Assembly (NCBI RefSeq): GCF_035046505.1
Contig: NC_089822.1
Span: forward strand, 100,324,659 to 100,388,658
Length of the DNA: 64,000 bases
Reading direction: 5' to 3'
Source: Tiliqua scincoides
Lineage: Eukaryota > Chordata > Lepidosauria > Squamata > Scincidae
Under the pieces are notes generated by a model. That model was not told the DNA's origin and did no database searches. It saw only the letters and a list, made by a program, of their open reading frames with translations. The position numbers and the translations under genes are program-made. Shown one piece after another: positions 10,534 through 24,500 of this stretch. Every line of letters begins with the position of its first letter. Position 1 is the first letter of the stretch.

Positions 10534-12972
10534 AGAAGATCTGCAGTCGGGGTGAAATCTTCCATTCTTGATCATCTACACGCTGTGTGAGCTGCAGTTA
10601 AACAGAGACATTGTGGGAATCCCACATGCCATAATGCTCATTCATGCCTACAAACCTCTAAGAATCCCAACTCAGGACAGGCATTCCAAGTAATTAAAGC
10701 AAGTCAGTAGGCCAATTAAAAGTGTTATCTCTTGCCTGCTATTTGAATTTCTTCTCTTGGGGCAATATCTCCTTCCCCTAACTTTCTGGGATCCAGAGGG
10801 CTTATCCCACACCTCCGGAAGTGACACTCTCTCTCTTCCATTTTTGTCGGAAGCCCACTGGGATGATGTCATGCTATACACCTTTTTGTGTAAATGAAAA
10901 CAAGGACAGTAAGGTAGGATAAAATATTTTGGTTTTATATAAAGGAACTGCTTCAACACAAATGGAAAAAAGTTCCTAGAAAACCTCTGCCCAGTTTCTA
11001 CCATTAAAAAACTTCAAAAAGTATGTACAGTTTTCTCCAAAGTTAGTAAGTAAGCTGTTTTCCTTAGCTTGTAACTAGCTATCAATACAATTTGGTCTGT
11101 GTTAATATCACCTGAGAAAGTTATTAAGGGATTCCAGCTTGGTTAGCTGATGTCACTATTTGCTTGAGGTAAGAAACTATGACAGAAACTATTTTGGACC
11201 TTCACAAGAGGCTGCTTGTTTAAGGATGAAGCTACATGAGATGGTAACAGACCAGTGTCTTCAATATGAGCTGCCTCTCATCACCTGTGAAGTTGGGGGG
11301 GGGACAATTTCAAGGGGAGAAACAGAGAGTACGAAAGGGGTGTTGGAACCTTCCTCTGCTCATTGCTTTTACTGCTGCAACCCCTTTCCTCAGAGGTCAT
11401 CTTTTCAATTTGGGTACATTCTCCCTCTCACTACTGAGTTGGGAGAAAAGCAATGAGTAAGAGAGTATTGTGGATGAAAAGTAGCCTATGAAAGAGAGGC
11501 TGAGCACAATGTACCACTCAACTTTTAGGGTGGAAAACCACCCACCCTACTTTGGAAATGAATGGTAGCAATCTACATTGAAAGACATGGGCCTCTACCT
11601 CATTAAACACAAATTTATTTTCTGACATTTCCATCCTGTCTTTCTTCCATTGTGGAACTCAATGCAGTATTTGTTGGGTCTCCAGGCTATCACCAACTCA
11701 GCACTGACCAGACCTAAACAGGCTTAGCTTTAACAAGCTGGTTCTATCATGTGTGGGTTTACAAAAAGCACGTTCCCACACAGAGTCTCATATGGCATGC
11801 TGTCAAGTTTCAAAGGTTCTTAAGCTTGGTGAGAGCCCCTGCACACACATGCAAGCGATGACCAGATGAAAACTGCAGTGACCAATGCAACATGAGCAGA
11901 CGCTTCTTAACACTGCCATCTGAAGCCCTGCCTATGTATGCAATTTTTATGCACACAGCATTTCATTCAAATTGGCCCAAAGCCTGGAGTGGCCAAGGCA
12001 GCTGTCACTGGTGGCTGGAGTTCTCACTGGGTTATGTGTCTTTTCCAAGATGGTTTGTGGCAACTCTCAATTGTTCATTTGTTTCTGAAGATGAGCCATT
12101 CTCTTTGCATAATCTCTTTGCATGTACTTGTCCTGGAAGCAAGAGTAGAATCATAAGGCAACCCAGATCCTTTCCTATGACAGATGAAAGCCCATCTGCC
12201 CACCCCACCATTTTGGACAGGCTGTTTTTGTGACACCTGGTAGACAGAAAGTTGGCCATAATGGACAAGGTTGCCACTGTCACTGCAGTACTCCAGAGTC
12301 AAGAGATAGCAAACTGTTATGTTGTAACCATAATAATATGAAATATTTTAAAAGACAACTTTCTAAAAAGGGAAAGATATCAAATGTCCTGACCTCTACA
12401 ATAAACATCTCATGGTCAGAATGTGTCAAAGAACCTAAAGGCAGACAAATGGTTTGTGGGAAGTAATGCATTGCCTTTGCCCTTCCATCTACTATTGTCC
12501 ACATGTGAAGCTTCACTGAACTTTGACTAGTAAATAGATCAACTGCATTCCCACTCCATCCAATGCAACTCAAAATAAAATAATAAGCCAAGCATAGCTG
12601 GCAATTCTTCGTCCTTTCTCACTTCCTTGATGCTCTCTATGAAGGAAAGTCAGGAAATCCACCACTATCCTTGCATGTGAAAGGAGACTTCTTTGTGCTC
12701 TCTGGTCAGCGTCTAAAAAACAATTTCCTGATCAGTAATATTCCTTTGAGTTTTAATGCAGAACAGGAAATTTCATTCCTTCAGGTTTTGAATGCAAGGC
12801 AAAAGATCTACACACCATTTTTTTTGCTCACTATACCATCTATTTCCAGACCAATGGCTTAAGGGTCACACTATAGCTATATGTGTGCAACATACATTGC
12901 CTATCCTTGGTCTAGATTTTCATCACAGGTAGCTAATAAAACTGCAGAAGCCTATCAGTTAATGGCCTTGTT
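10534..12972. other. Gene-free 3' flank of ARL9
   Basis: No exon of a neighbouring gene and no clear repeat was recognised. Open frames are short and look accidental. Confidence 0.4.
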
Positions 12973-12985
12973 TTTATTTTTTATT
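12973..12985 (-). terminator. ARL9: Candidate ARL9 poly(A) signals
   Basis: Two overlapping AATAAA hexamers occur on the minus strand about 690 bases after the ARL9 stop codon. I saw no closer canonical hexamer. Assignment as the real cleavage signal needs transcript data. Confidence 0.35.
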
Positions 12986-13669
12986 TTAAGTGTTTTTCTT
13001 CCTTAGAATTATACTCAGGGAGAGATCAGAAGTGGGCTGGAGGTCTGCAATTCCCCCTGCCTCATCGCCTTACAATGGTGTAATGACTAAACTGGGAAGT
13101 CCCACATTATTGAAACATGGAGCCTCCCCTGAAACCAAAAGACTAAACCATCTCTAAATGGAAGGGACAAAACACCCTGAGGCTGAATAAATAATATGCA
13201 AAGCCCTTCTGATGAGCATAAATGAAGCTGACAACAAGCGAAAAGCCTCCATGGACACACACAACTTGGTTCTTCGAAACCAGGACTTGCTTCCTAGACA
13301 GTCACTTGCCCTTTGGTATAGTTATATTGCTCTTTCAGGAGTCAAGCTTCTCAGTTGACACAAAGTGTCACAACAGCTCCAACAACAGTTGCCCATGGGA
13401 AAAGGAGGAGTGTTTGTTCTATCTTGACAAGTGTCCAAGTATCCGCACCTCTTTCACATGTTTCAGGAAAGAGTGGAGTTTCATTTAAGTTATATGGTTA
13501 AAAACTAAACCAGTAGCTCTTTGGAACTTCAGCATCACTTCCACAGGATTTCCATACCCAAGGAGAGCCATCCCCCACAAGATCTGAATTAAAATTAAAC
13601 ACTATTTATGGCTGCACACTGGCAATGCAACACACGCTATCTTCCACTGCAGCACCCACTCCAGGCCTT

Positions 13670-13849
13670 TCACAGCGTATCGGACACCAACTGTGCGATC
13701 AGTTCCCGAGTGTCCTTCAAGCTGGAAGAAATCTCAAAGCCATCTTCTGCCACATGTGTACCAATCAGGAACATTTTCCTCTCATCTCCAATTTCTGATA
13801 ATGCAAGAGCCTCATGAATGTCTGTGATACAGTATGCACCTTCGAGATC
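13670..13849 (-). CDS. ARL9: ARL9 coding exon 4 (last)
   Basis: It follows an acceptor ending CTGAACAG and encodes residues 177-235, beginning DLEGAYCITDIHEALAL and ending VSDTL before TGA. The aspartate completing NKQD is its first residue. The helical C terminus aligns with human ARL9 as I remember it. Confidence 0.93.
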   Translation of the reverse strand, partial: DLEGAYCITDIHEALALSEIGDERKMFLIGTHVAEDGFEISSSLKDTRELIAQLVSDTL

Positions 13850-16800
13850 CTGTTCAGGAAAAACAGAAAATGTTATATCCTATTTCACCTGTTTCTGTTC
13901 TTGCAGGTAATATCAGACTTATTTAGAGGAGCACAAGGAGCCCCTTGATAACTAGGCAAAAAAGCACCTTTCTAAGGAAGGCTCTCATAATTTGCAGGGG
14001 ACAGCAATTCTCCCTCTTCGTCCCAGCCCAGCACCTTTCTCAGTGGCTGTTTCTTAGTGTCTCTTGTGGTCTGTTTGTCTTTTAGGCACAGAAGTTCCAT
14101 TCCGCTACAAATCTGCTCCTGCTAGGTCTGTTTTCCCTCTTTTAAAGCCATTTGAGCTATAGAACATGCCAATGCCTACCGCAGATACCCGCCTATAAGT
14201 CGATCCCACAGATAAGTTGAGGGCAGGTTTTGAGCCAACAATCATGGAATTTTCTATGACCCTCGGATAAGTCGGGGGTTAAACTTAAGGGGGTGTCTGA
14301 CTATAGTTTTGTCTGATTTTACTCAAGGCCAGATCCTGAAAAATAACCCACCACTAATTGTTACCTAAGAACTGTAGTCTCTAATTTATCAAAAACATAG
14401 TAAAAGATCATAAGATACATTTTTATTCTTTTTAAATTCTGGTCTTCACCACCTTTTTGTAAGCACTATCAGAGTAAATGCACTGTAAACAACATACCAG
14501 TAAAACAGTGGCTCCCAACCTGTTATTCATGTACTCCCAGGGACACTCAACAGGACCTTTAGGGGTACTTGAAAAAGAATGGAATAATGGCAGAAAAAGG
14601 CAGGTCATGCTCCGGAATGCCTTGCAAGGAACAGCAAGGCAGGAAGGGAGGTAGCTAGTTGGCTGTGAAAGCCCCACCAATAGCTAGTTTTTGGTCATCA
14701 ATTCATGTATGAAAGTGATTGAAAACCAGCACAGTAAAAAAGCTGAAACATAATATGGAAAGTGATCAGTCACCCAGAATTTCTCAGCACACTTCTGGTG
14801 CAAAACAGTGCAAAGGCAGAGTCTTCTGTTCTTCAAACAGATAAAAGGAGAAAACACTGTGATAAACACATGAAGTCTGGGCTTTCATAGAGACGAGGGC
14901 TCGTATTATTAATTACAAACATTTTGCTAATATGAAGGGTACAATTTATAGAAATGGGCTGCCAAGGGATATGCAAGTGAAAAAGGTTGGGAACCACTGC
15001 AGGAGAACCATGAATCAAATCCACCTTTAAGGCATCTGGTGTGTTAAGCCAGAAGCTCTACCTACAACATACAACCCATAACACATAACTGGGAGTGTGC
15101 AATTCAATTCACAGCAGAGAGATGCAGCTGCATATATTTGCAACCCTTTTAACTCAGAAGTAGACCCACTGCTTTCCATGGGTGTTATTCTTAAGTAATG
15201 GTGCACTAAATTGTAGCCTGGGAAGGAGGGTCCCATCCTGGTGTTTCAAAAAACAGAGCTGCTTTGCAAGCATTTGCCAAGCAGCAGCAGAAGGAAGGAG
15301 AATAAAAGGTTAACAAATTGCTTCTAAGGAGCTGTGCCTGCCTGCTGCTTGAGAAACTTGGTGCCTGTCTGCTGCTTGAGAAACTTTTCAGAGTTGAAAG
15401 GCTTTGCCCTCTGATTGATAAGGCGAAGTGATAATTGGAGCTTGATTACTTGGCAAAAATTTCACTACTATAGGAGTATCTACAGTAAATACAATTATCA
15501 TCACTGTCAGCAAGTCTCAACTCCACAAGTAGCACATCCTCCAAACCCACAAACACCTAGTAAACAATCCTAACACTGATATATTTGGGCTGAAATCCTA
15601 TAAATGTTTTCAATGGGAGTAATCCCCATTGAGCAGGATGGGACTTGCTTATCAGTAAAAGTACATAGGATTATGCTGTTGGTTGGATACCTTCAGTCAA
15701 AAACCCTACCTCCAATACCCCTTTTTTGCATTATTAGAAAGATATTACATAAAGTTTCAGGTTATTTTAGGATGCATCGGCACACGGAGAGTCATTCACA
15801 ATTGGAATACTACTAAAAAGAAAGCTACGACAAGTTTTTTCTAGAACTGGCATTCATGGGTCAGCTACGGCATTGTCTCACAAACACCAGAGTATATGTC
15901 ATCACAGCACAAAACTGCTGTGTGTTCCAAACAGCTGCCTGAATCTTAGGAAGTCAATTTTAAAAAAAAAAATTGACCAATTCTGATTTTTAGTTTTACC
16001 AACCAGTCACAGCTACTGTTTCATATCTGCATGTACTTTTAATTCATTGTGATCACAGGGCAGGAGCTCACCCCAAGGTCCAAAGGCCTTATCCGGTATG
16101 GTAAGTGTATCCAGTGGCTAGGGTGCTGGACTTGGGAGTGGGGAGACCTGGGTTCATATCCTGCTCAGCCCTGAAGCTAAGGGATTGATTTTGAACTAAA
16201 AAGTCTCAACCTACCCTACGTCAAAAAACTGATAAAAGTTAAAATGGGATAACCCCTGGACTCCCTGAAAGAATTTATTTTATTTATTCAAAAAAATTAT
16301 GCCATGGTATAATTATACCCCCACAATCTGTGACCCAGAGCAGTTTGCAGTGCAAGAGAAGGCACTTCAGATTGCCATAGACCCATCTCTAGATGTAATG
16401 CTCCTTTAGTGTGCTTGGTTGTGAATCAGCATATGCACACATAGCTATTCTTTAGGAGCTCTCTTGAGTTTTGCGTAATGACTGGGGTTCCATGCACAGC
16501 AGGCAACACAATTAGGCTTTTGTGCCTTCCTGGCCTTAGATGCAGGGCCCAAGTTCATTTCTTGGGACTTCTGATGTTTATCATCTGCAACTGAGAGGAA
16601 CAACTTACAAAAGATTAGCCCATGAGGGAGCCAGAGAAAGTTTACAATAACAATCTTCCTTGTTACAAAAATCACAATTACAAATTCAACACCCCTCCCC
16701 CCCAAGTTCCAATTTACCTGCTTATTAGCTAGAACCATCAGAGGCAAAGTAGAATTACTCTGGACCAACTGATGAAGAAGCTTCTTTGCAACAGGCAAGC

Positions 16801-18427
16801 GTACATGGTCTGCTGAATCCACGACGTATATTAGCAGCAGGACTCTTGGCAAATACATCTTCCAGTAGTCTCGTAAAGACTCACTGCCCCCAACTATAAG
16901 GCAACCACATAGGAAAGCAACACATTAGTAAACCTGCAAACTAAGCTCCCCCCAGTGGCGGACTTCCCCAGCCCTGTACCCTGGGGCAAAGGTCCGTGAT
17001 GGCGCCACCCCACGGAATGTTGCCATCCCCCTGTGGGCAAATCCGCCCCCCTGTGCACAAATCCCCCTCCCCACTTTCCTGGAGCACAATGGAGCTTCAC
17101 ACAACTCCAGTATGTGTCAGGGAAGCCTCTCTGAGGTTCCCCAATGCTTTAAAGGTGCTTCCGGAAAACTGGAAGCAGTTTCCAACCCCGTCGGGGGGCC
17201 TCAGAGAGGCTTCCGAGAGGTCCTAAAGGCACAGGAGGCTATGTGCCCGGGGCATTTGCCCCATCAGGTCCGCCACTACCCCCCCCATTACTCATCAACA
17301 TCTCTTTTACAGAAAAGAGACCTGAAGCAGCAGCTTTCAGACTGCATTCTTAGAAAGGCTGGGCTCATCAGCGACTTATTCTCAGTGAAAAGACCAGGAA
17401 AAAACTGAAGATAGCCTGGCTAATGCTAGCAATTTTCCTCGGCAGAGGAGAACAACACAGGAGTGCTGGGCATGTTGATAACTTTCAGTAAATGTGAGGC
17501 AACAGTTAGGACCAAGAGGCCTGGTTTATGCTGCAAATACACTTTGGGGTCACCCTTAACAGTGCTTTTCAAGCAGTAGTATGCTGGTGGTACTTCAAAG
17601 TAGTACTTGCCTCTCTTGATTATTTGACCCGTGTGTGTAAAAGTGCCACCACTGTTACGGCAACCATGTAACGCTACTCTGACTGGTTCAGCCTCACTAG
17701 AGGGGGAGACGGCTGTGATAGTAGTACAATGGCCAGGATCCTGCTCTTCAAAAGAGGGCAGTTTAGGGAAGGAGGGCACAGAATGAATGAGAGACCAGGA
17801 GGCAGCAGCAACTGGAGCAGCCTGTCTTACTGCAGGAACAATTTGTGTAGCAAGCCACCCACGCTTGCACGTAAGTAGCCATCCCTGGAGGAAGTGGCCC
17901 ACTTTCCCAAAAAGCAGTACAGGTGGGGCCTCTTTATCCGCAGGTTCTGCACCTACAGATCTGATTCAGAGCAGGTGCTAGACCTGCACTGGAGGGCCTC
18001 ACCAGTTCCCAGACATGACTGTAAGTGCCTTCAGGTCACGTCCAGGAGGCTCTCTGTGTTGCCTCTCCAGGCCACAGGACATTTCTGAACATAAGAACAG
18101 CCCTGCTGGATCAGGCTATAGGCCCATCTAGTCTGCTCTTGATGTGAGCAGGCCCATTCCACCTGCTCTTGATGTGAGCAAGAAGCGTCTTGGCTGCCCT
18201 CCATGTGAGAGTTGGAGCTGCTTGTCAGCCTGCGTGGGAGAAATGGAGGCCAGAAGTGAGACCAAACCAGGAAGATCCATCTGAAATGTTGTTGGTTCTT
18301 GAAAGAGAGAACCTCTAAGATTGTAAAAATCCCCTTGAGGGATTTAGAAACGCCTGCCTATGTAAACCGCCTTGAATAAAGTCAGAGAGTAATCCGATGA
18401 CCAGAAAGATGGTATATAAATACCTAG

Positions 18428-18517
<90 letters not shown>

Positions 18518-21500
18518 TAAGGAGGCAGTGCTATAATTTCTAATTTTGGTTGAAAAACTGTATTTTGGACAGCTTATTAATGGACAGAGTATGAGTCTCG
18601 TCCCCACAGTAGTCTTTGTTACCAGTAATCATTCTCTCTCCCTTTACCACATTCTAAAACAGCCGACATCCCTCCCGTAGCCAGCTTTATGGTCTCATTT
18701 GACTATATGAAACAGATCCAGCTCTTTTCAACCTGGTCTAACAAACTCTCCATTCTTAAGAACATAAGCCCTGTTTTCTAGAACATATTCACCCAAATGT
18801 CTCCCATGTTACTGGCTCAGTGAGTTTAACACTAAACCAGAAGTGCAGGAAGCAATATTCAAAAAAGAAGGTACCATCCTGCAGAGGATTTTACACATCC
18901 CTGTCATGAAAAAATAGCTGTGAGGCAATAATAATTAAACTAAGTTTTATTTATTATGATAAATTCCATATTTTTGGATATATTTGCCCAACAAAGACCA
19001 TGGCTCAGTGTTCGAGCACATGGTATGGATGAAAAGCTTCCAAGTTCAACACCTGGCATCACCCATTCTAAAAGCAAAAGCTACTTATAGCCACAGGCCT
19101 GTAGAGGGTCTCCCTCAGATGCTGGAAAGCTGCTGCCAATGAAAGCGGGTAATACTGGGGTGAGTTATATAAGGCAGTTTTGGATGTTTCCCCTTCCCAA
19201 CCACATGATTCCTACAGAAGGCCATATGGACTACTGCAGATCAGTACAGGCTCTACATAGAAAACTTATGGCTTGGGCAGGGATCTCAAATTACAAGTTC
19301 TGACCACAGATTGACCTAAAAAATGGGGAATATGAACTTTTCAGAATTCAACTGAAATTCTTTCTTGCCTATGCCACTACTGAAAGGTGCCTACATATGG
19401 TTTTCTTTAATAACATGAAAGAACTAGGCACATACTTAATTTTCCTATTGAAATTAACAGGTAGCATCTAAATGAGTGCTCTGTCATCAGCAGCTCTGTC
19501 CACGAAAAGGAGGAGAGCACAAGGCCCTTCTGTTTGATAAGGGAGCTTTCAATGATAAAGCACTAGACTGGATGCTATGGTTTTAAAAGTTCTTAACATT
19601 GGTTAGATCATGGCCTGTAACTGTTAAGTATCAAGTGTCCTATGAAAGCCATGCCTGCACACTCTCTCTCCAAACTAATGTATTCTCTCTATGCCATATT
19701 CCATGTTAAGACAATTGGGTTGACTAAGGGCGCAATCCTATCCCACTTTCCAGCACTGACATAAGGGCAATGCAGCTCTGAGGTAAGGGAACAAACATTC
19801 CCTTACTTTGAGGAGGCCTCCGTGGGTGCCACTCAACTGCTGGATGCAGCACACACCCCATTGGCACAGCTATGCCAGTGCTGGAAAGTTGGTTAGCATT
19901 TGGGCCTAAATCTATTCATCAACCAAGAAGCATGTATTCCTTAGTGCCTGTTTTATTTCTAAGCACAGAAAAATATAAACCATACAGACCCTTAAAGCTC
20001 ACATTGTCTATCTGCTAACTTGAGAATTGCACTACCAATGCAACATATCTTGATTTGGGGAGAAAAGATTCCACACACTGTGATCTCTTTAAGCAAAAAG
20101 TTAAAATAAAGGGACTTTTTTAAAGTTACTCCTTAGACACCAATGCTTACTCTCTAGAAATTCCATCTTGGTTTCCTCAGTGCTGATGCACACGGCGTTG
20201 AAACCCTCAGTGGGAGCCGTGCTGCGCTTGACGTGGTCTGTTGCTAATGAGTGGAGAACACTGGTTTTTCCAGCCCCATCCAAGCCCAGGACTAAGATCT
20301 GCTTGCTTGGTGGCTTATCCTGCAATGCATAAAAACCAGTGAAGACAGGAGGCATGAAATGCAAGAAACAGAAACCTACATGAAGCCATTTTTATGTGGA
20401 ACAGAGCTGGAACATTAAGAAAGAATGTTAATTACTGCCCATGAAGCAAGTCACTGCATCTGTGACAAAAAACTGTGGCAGACCTTTAAATCGTACATTG
20501 AGGTGACATACAAAACCTCAAGAATTATTAAATTGTGGAATATCTTTGTCTTATGACCCGAGAATATAGTTTTTCTTATAACTGGAACTATAGATACATT
20601 TTTTGCCCTCTCCCATAACTACTTTATTTGCAGTTGACAGACAACATAAAATTACCCCATGTGCTGCTTGCCAATCAGCCAATCTTTTCGCCAAATTTTT
20701 TTAAGCTGAATTTGTTAGATGCACAGTCTTAAGGATTCAGGTTACAATATATTCTTTTACCCAATTTCTATTTGAAATTAGAAATCAATATATTTTAATT
20801 TCCCAAACAAGACTCTGAGTTCTATTTTCCCAGCAGTGAGCCTCCTACTTTGTGGGCTACTTGGTAGGCCACTGTGAGATACAGGAAGCTGAACTAGATG
20901 GGCCTATGGCCTGATCCATAAGAACAGCCCCACTGGATCAGGCCATAGGCCCATCTAGTCCAGCTTCCTGTATCTCACAGCGGCCCACCAAATGCCCCAG
21001 GGAGCACACCAGATAACAAGAGACCTCATCCTGGTGCCCTCCCTTGCATCTGGCTTTCTGACATAGCCCATTTCTAAAATCAGGAGGTTGCGCATACACA
21101 TCATGGCTTGTACCCCATTTTCCTCCAGAAACTTGTCCAATCCCCTTTTAAAGGTGTCCAGGCCAGATGCCGTCACCACATCCTGTGGCAAGGAGTTCCA
21201 CAGACCAACCACACGCTGCGTAAAGAAATATTTTCTCTTGTCTGTTCTAACTCTCCCAACACTCAATTTTAGTGGATGTCCCCTGGTTCTGGTGTTATGT
21301 GAGAGTGTAAAGAGCATCTCCCTATCCACTCTGTCCATCCCCTGCATAATTCTGTATGTCTCAATCATGTCCCCCCTCAGGCGTCTCTTTTCTAGGCTGA
21401 AGAGGCCCAAACGCCGTAGCCTTTCCTCGTAAGGAAGGTGCCCCAGCCCCGTAATCATCCAGCGGGGCTGTTCTTATGTACTTTGAAGCTCATAGCTACA

Positions 21501-24500
21501 GATGGCATGTGTAGCGCTCAACGTGGGAAACTGGGAAAGTCAGGGGTCAAATGCCCACTGAGCTATGAAAGTCAATGAATGATCCTGGACTGGTGATCTT
21601 TCAACCTAGCCTACCTCACAGAGTGCTGTAAAGATAAAATGGGAAGGACTGTGTGGACTACTCTGAGTTGGAATGGCAAGATAAAAAAATAAAATTAATA
21701 AACAGATATTCAATACTTTGTACTTTGCAAGCTTTTTTGTACTCAAACATGTTCTGTTTTAAGAGTAAAAATAACAGTCAAGAAATTCTGGCGCACACTA
21801 GCCCCCTCCCTCCATCAGTGTGATAATGATGTCCATATGATGAAAGGAACATTGCTATACAGGATCTCCACAGCAAAGACTTTCTGGATGCTGTGCAGAA
21901 TTGCAGGGTAAAATTCAGCACAACAGGAATTAGTTTAATGATGCATAGTTAACTTAAATTAAAATGGTAGTGCTCTTACTTCTCCAGGCCCACTCCTTGT
22001 TAATCCATTTCTGCCCAGCCCACAGATGTATACATTTGATCCCTGTTGCATATAGAAGATGGGCAGAAATTGCTTAAAATAACAATACAACCCTGAAAAA
22101 AATACATGAAAAAGAAATAAATGTCTTTGGTTCAGGTTTACATTTACGTTAGCTCTCTGTTTACTTTTCTGGAATATGGTCATTATTCCAGAGCTACCAT
22201 GACACAGTAGCTACTTTAGAACTGTGGTTCTGAAGAAATGGAACCCTGCAGGGCAAGGACTTGCTGGGCTTTGTTTTTGTCCTAAAAAAACCATCACTGT
22301 TGAAGCATAATGAATACCAGTGAACTGATCCTCAAATCAATCACAAGAGACCTCTGTCAGCTTTATATAAGCAATTGCACAAATATCCGCAGTGAAAGTG
22401 TTTGCCCTCTTCTCTAGCATATTATGCACATTCATGTTCATTTATAACATGTATAAAAGTATGCAGATGGAAGGCATAAAGGTGCTGCAGAGCAAGCAGT
22501 GATGCCTTGCTCATTTCCACTGCACCTAGTTATCAATGTACTTTCCCAGTCAGTTGTAGAGGTAGTTTTGCCCCAATAGGCCAAGGCTACCTTGATGCAT
22601 CTGGCTGGAGAGGTAGCCTTTGGCTTTCTTGGCTTAAAAACAAATTGGTGGGCACTCAGCTATTTCTCTCTAATTTTGTTTTAATTAAATTTTATTAAAA
22701 ATTATTAAACAGCCAACTGCTACACTTGCTTAGAACAAAGCTTCACACAGTTCAATGGGACTTACTCCTGGGTAAATGCGCACAGGATTGCAGCATTTAA
22801 ATACAGTAACCTGATTTCAGGACATGCGTGCCCCCTTATCCACGGGGTTCCATTATTCCAGATGGGAGTCTCCTCCAGAGGGAAGTCTGAGCTCAGTTGA
22901 GGACATCTGTCCCTGGCCTCTGCTGGGCTCAGACTGAGCTGTATAGCTCAAATAATGCAATTTCCGGTTTCATGGAGAAACCAGAAGTGACGTTATTAAT
23001 GCCTCATAAGGCACTGGGAGGCCTGAGGAAGCCTTTCAGGGAGCTCCTCTCGCACCAGAGGGGGTGCGCGTAGAGGTGCATGTGCTGGGGGGGGGCCTGG
23101 ACCTGGTCTGCAGGTAACTGAATCTGCAGATATGGGATCCACGGATATGGGGGGGCCCTGTATTGGTTTCTTTACATTAGCTTACTAGGCTCTTGTACCC
23201 TGGGACTGCTCACCACTACCGGATGTCTGGCTATGCTATTGCCATCCCTCACTAAATGTCAATACAGCAAGCTAACATGTCAGAAATGAATGTTGTACGG
23301 GCCTGTGTGAATGGAGCCCTGCTCATCCTTGTTCTGTCTGCTACACCATGCATACAGGTGGAAGAAGAACCTGAGGCATGCCACTATCATGCCTGGGAAA
23401 TAGCAAACCTTTTACCATACACATTCTCCTACTGCCTGTGAACAGCAATGATAACCTTCTCTTGTGCCCTCTTAAGTAAGAGAACCATGTTCAATAGTGT
23501 AAATGCATGCCTATATATCCAAGATTAGTTTATGTAGCTATTTGGCCTGAAGGGTGCTGCACCTCAGGATCCTAATCTCATCTGCTCCAGACTGTTGTAG
23601 CAGTAAGGGTTGTGTGTATGCTCAATACACTTGCTCAGAGGTAGTGGGTATATATACTGTGTGTGAGTTTTCTTGTCTGAGATGGCATTGCATAGAGCAG
23701 TGATTCCCAAACTGTAGACCATGGTGCCCCAGGGGGCTGCAGCAAATTCACAGGGTGCCAGCTCTCCTGGGCATTGCCATCTTGGCAAGACTGAGCACTC
23801 AAACTTGTGCACAATCTCCTGAGATTTTGAGCAATCTCAGTGGAGTGCTGGTGGCTGTTGCATCTTCCTGCAGTGCTGCTGCAACAGGGCACAGTTACCA
23901 GGGTTAAGTTTGGAAACTGCTGCCCTAAAGTGACTATTTTCCCAGCTTCCACCAGAAGCAAAAGCCAAAGGGGAGGGGGCAAAAAAAATGATTAACTTGT
24001 GCACTGCAGAAGGAATGTGGCTTTTTTCACAACAGGTGGCAAAAAGTCTGCTGGTTCTGTTATTATCAATAACAGAACACCCAGTTTCATTAGGCACTGT
24101 TACTTCTTCAGCCAAAGCCCACAGAGATAGGATTCTGCTCTTGTAATTAAAAAAAAAAACCAAGAGAAACTGTTAGATTCTCAGAGACTGAAAAAGGGAA
24201 GTCTCTATATCTTTGAAAAGACAAAATTTAATAAAATTTTATTGTTCTACAAAAAATTCTTTCACAGGCCAATCAGCTGGGCACAGAAGTTTGTCTTAAA
24301 ATCAATTCTAGAACAAGGGACAGCATGTCTCAATTAAGAAACCCCAAGGACTCAGTTACCAACCTCAGTTTAATCTCTTGTGAGTTCATTTCATTAGGGC
24401 AGCTCTTTAATCCTCTTGTTAAGAACATTCGCACCAAAGCAAAAAAATGAGACAAGCACGCAACAGGGAAAGAAACAACCTGCTGCAAAGCATTACTACA

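Noticed and set aside
17426-17902. 158-codon open frame on the minus strand in ARL9 intron 2
   Set aside because: I recognise no family, there is no splice or promoter context, and an open frame of this length is expected by chance a few times in a window of this size.
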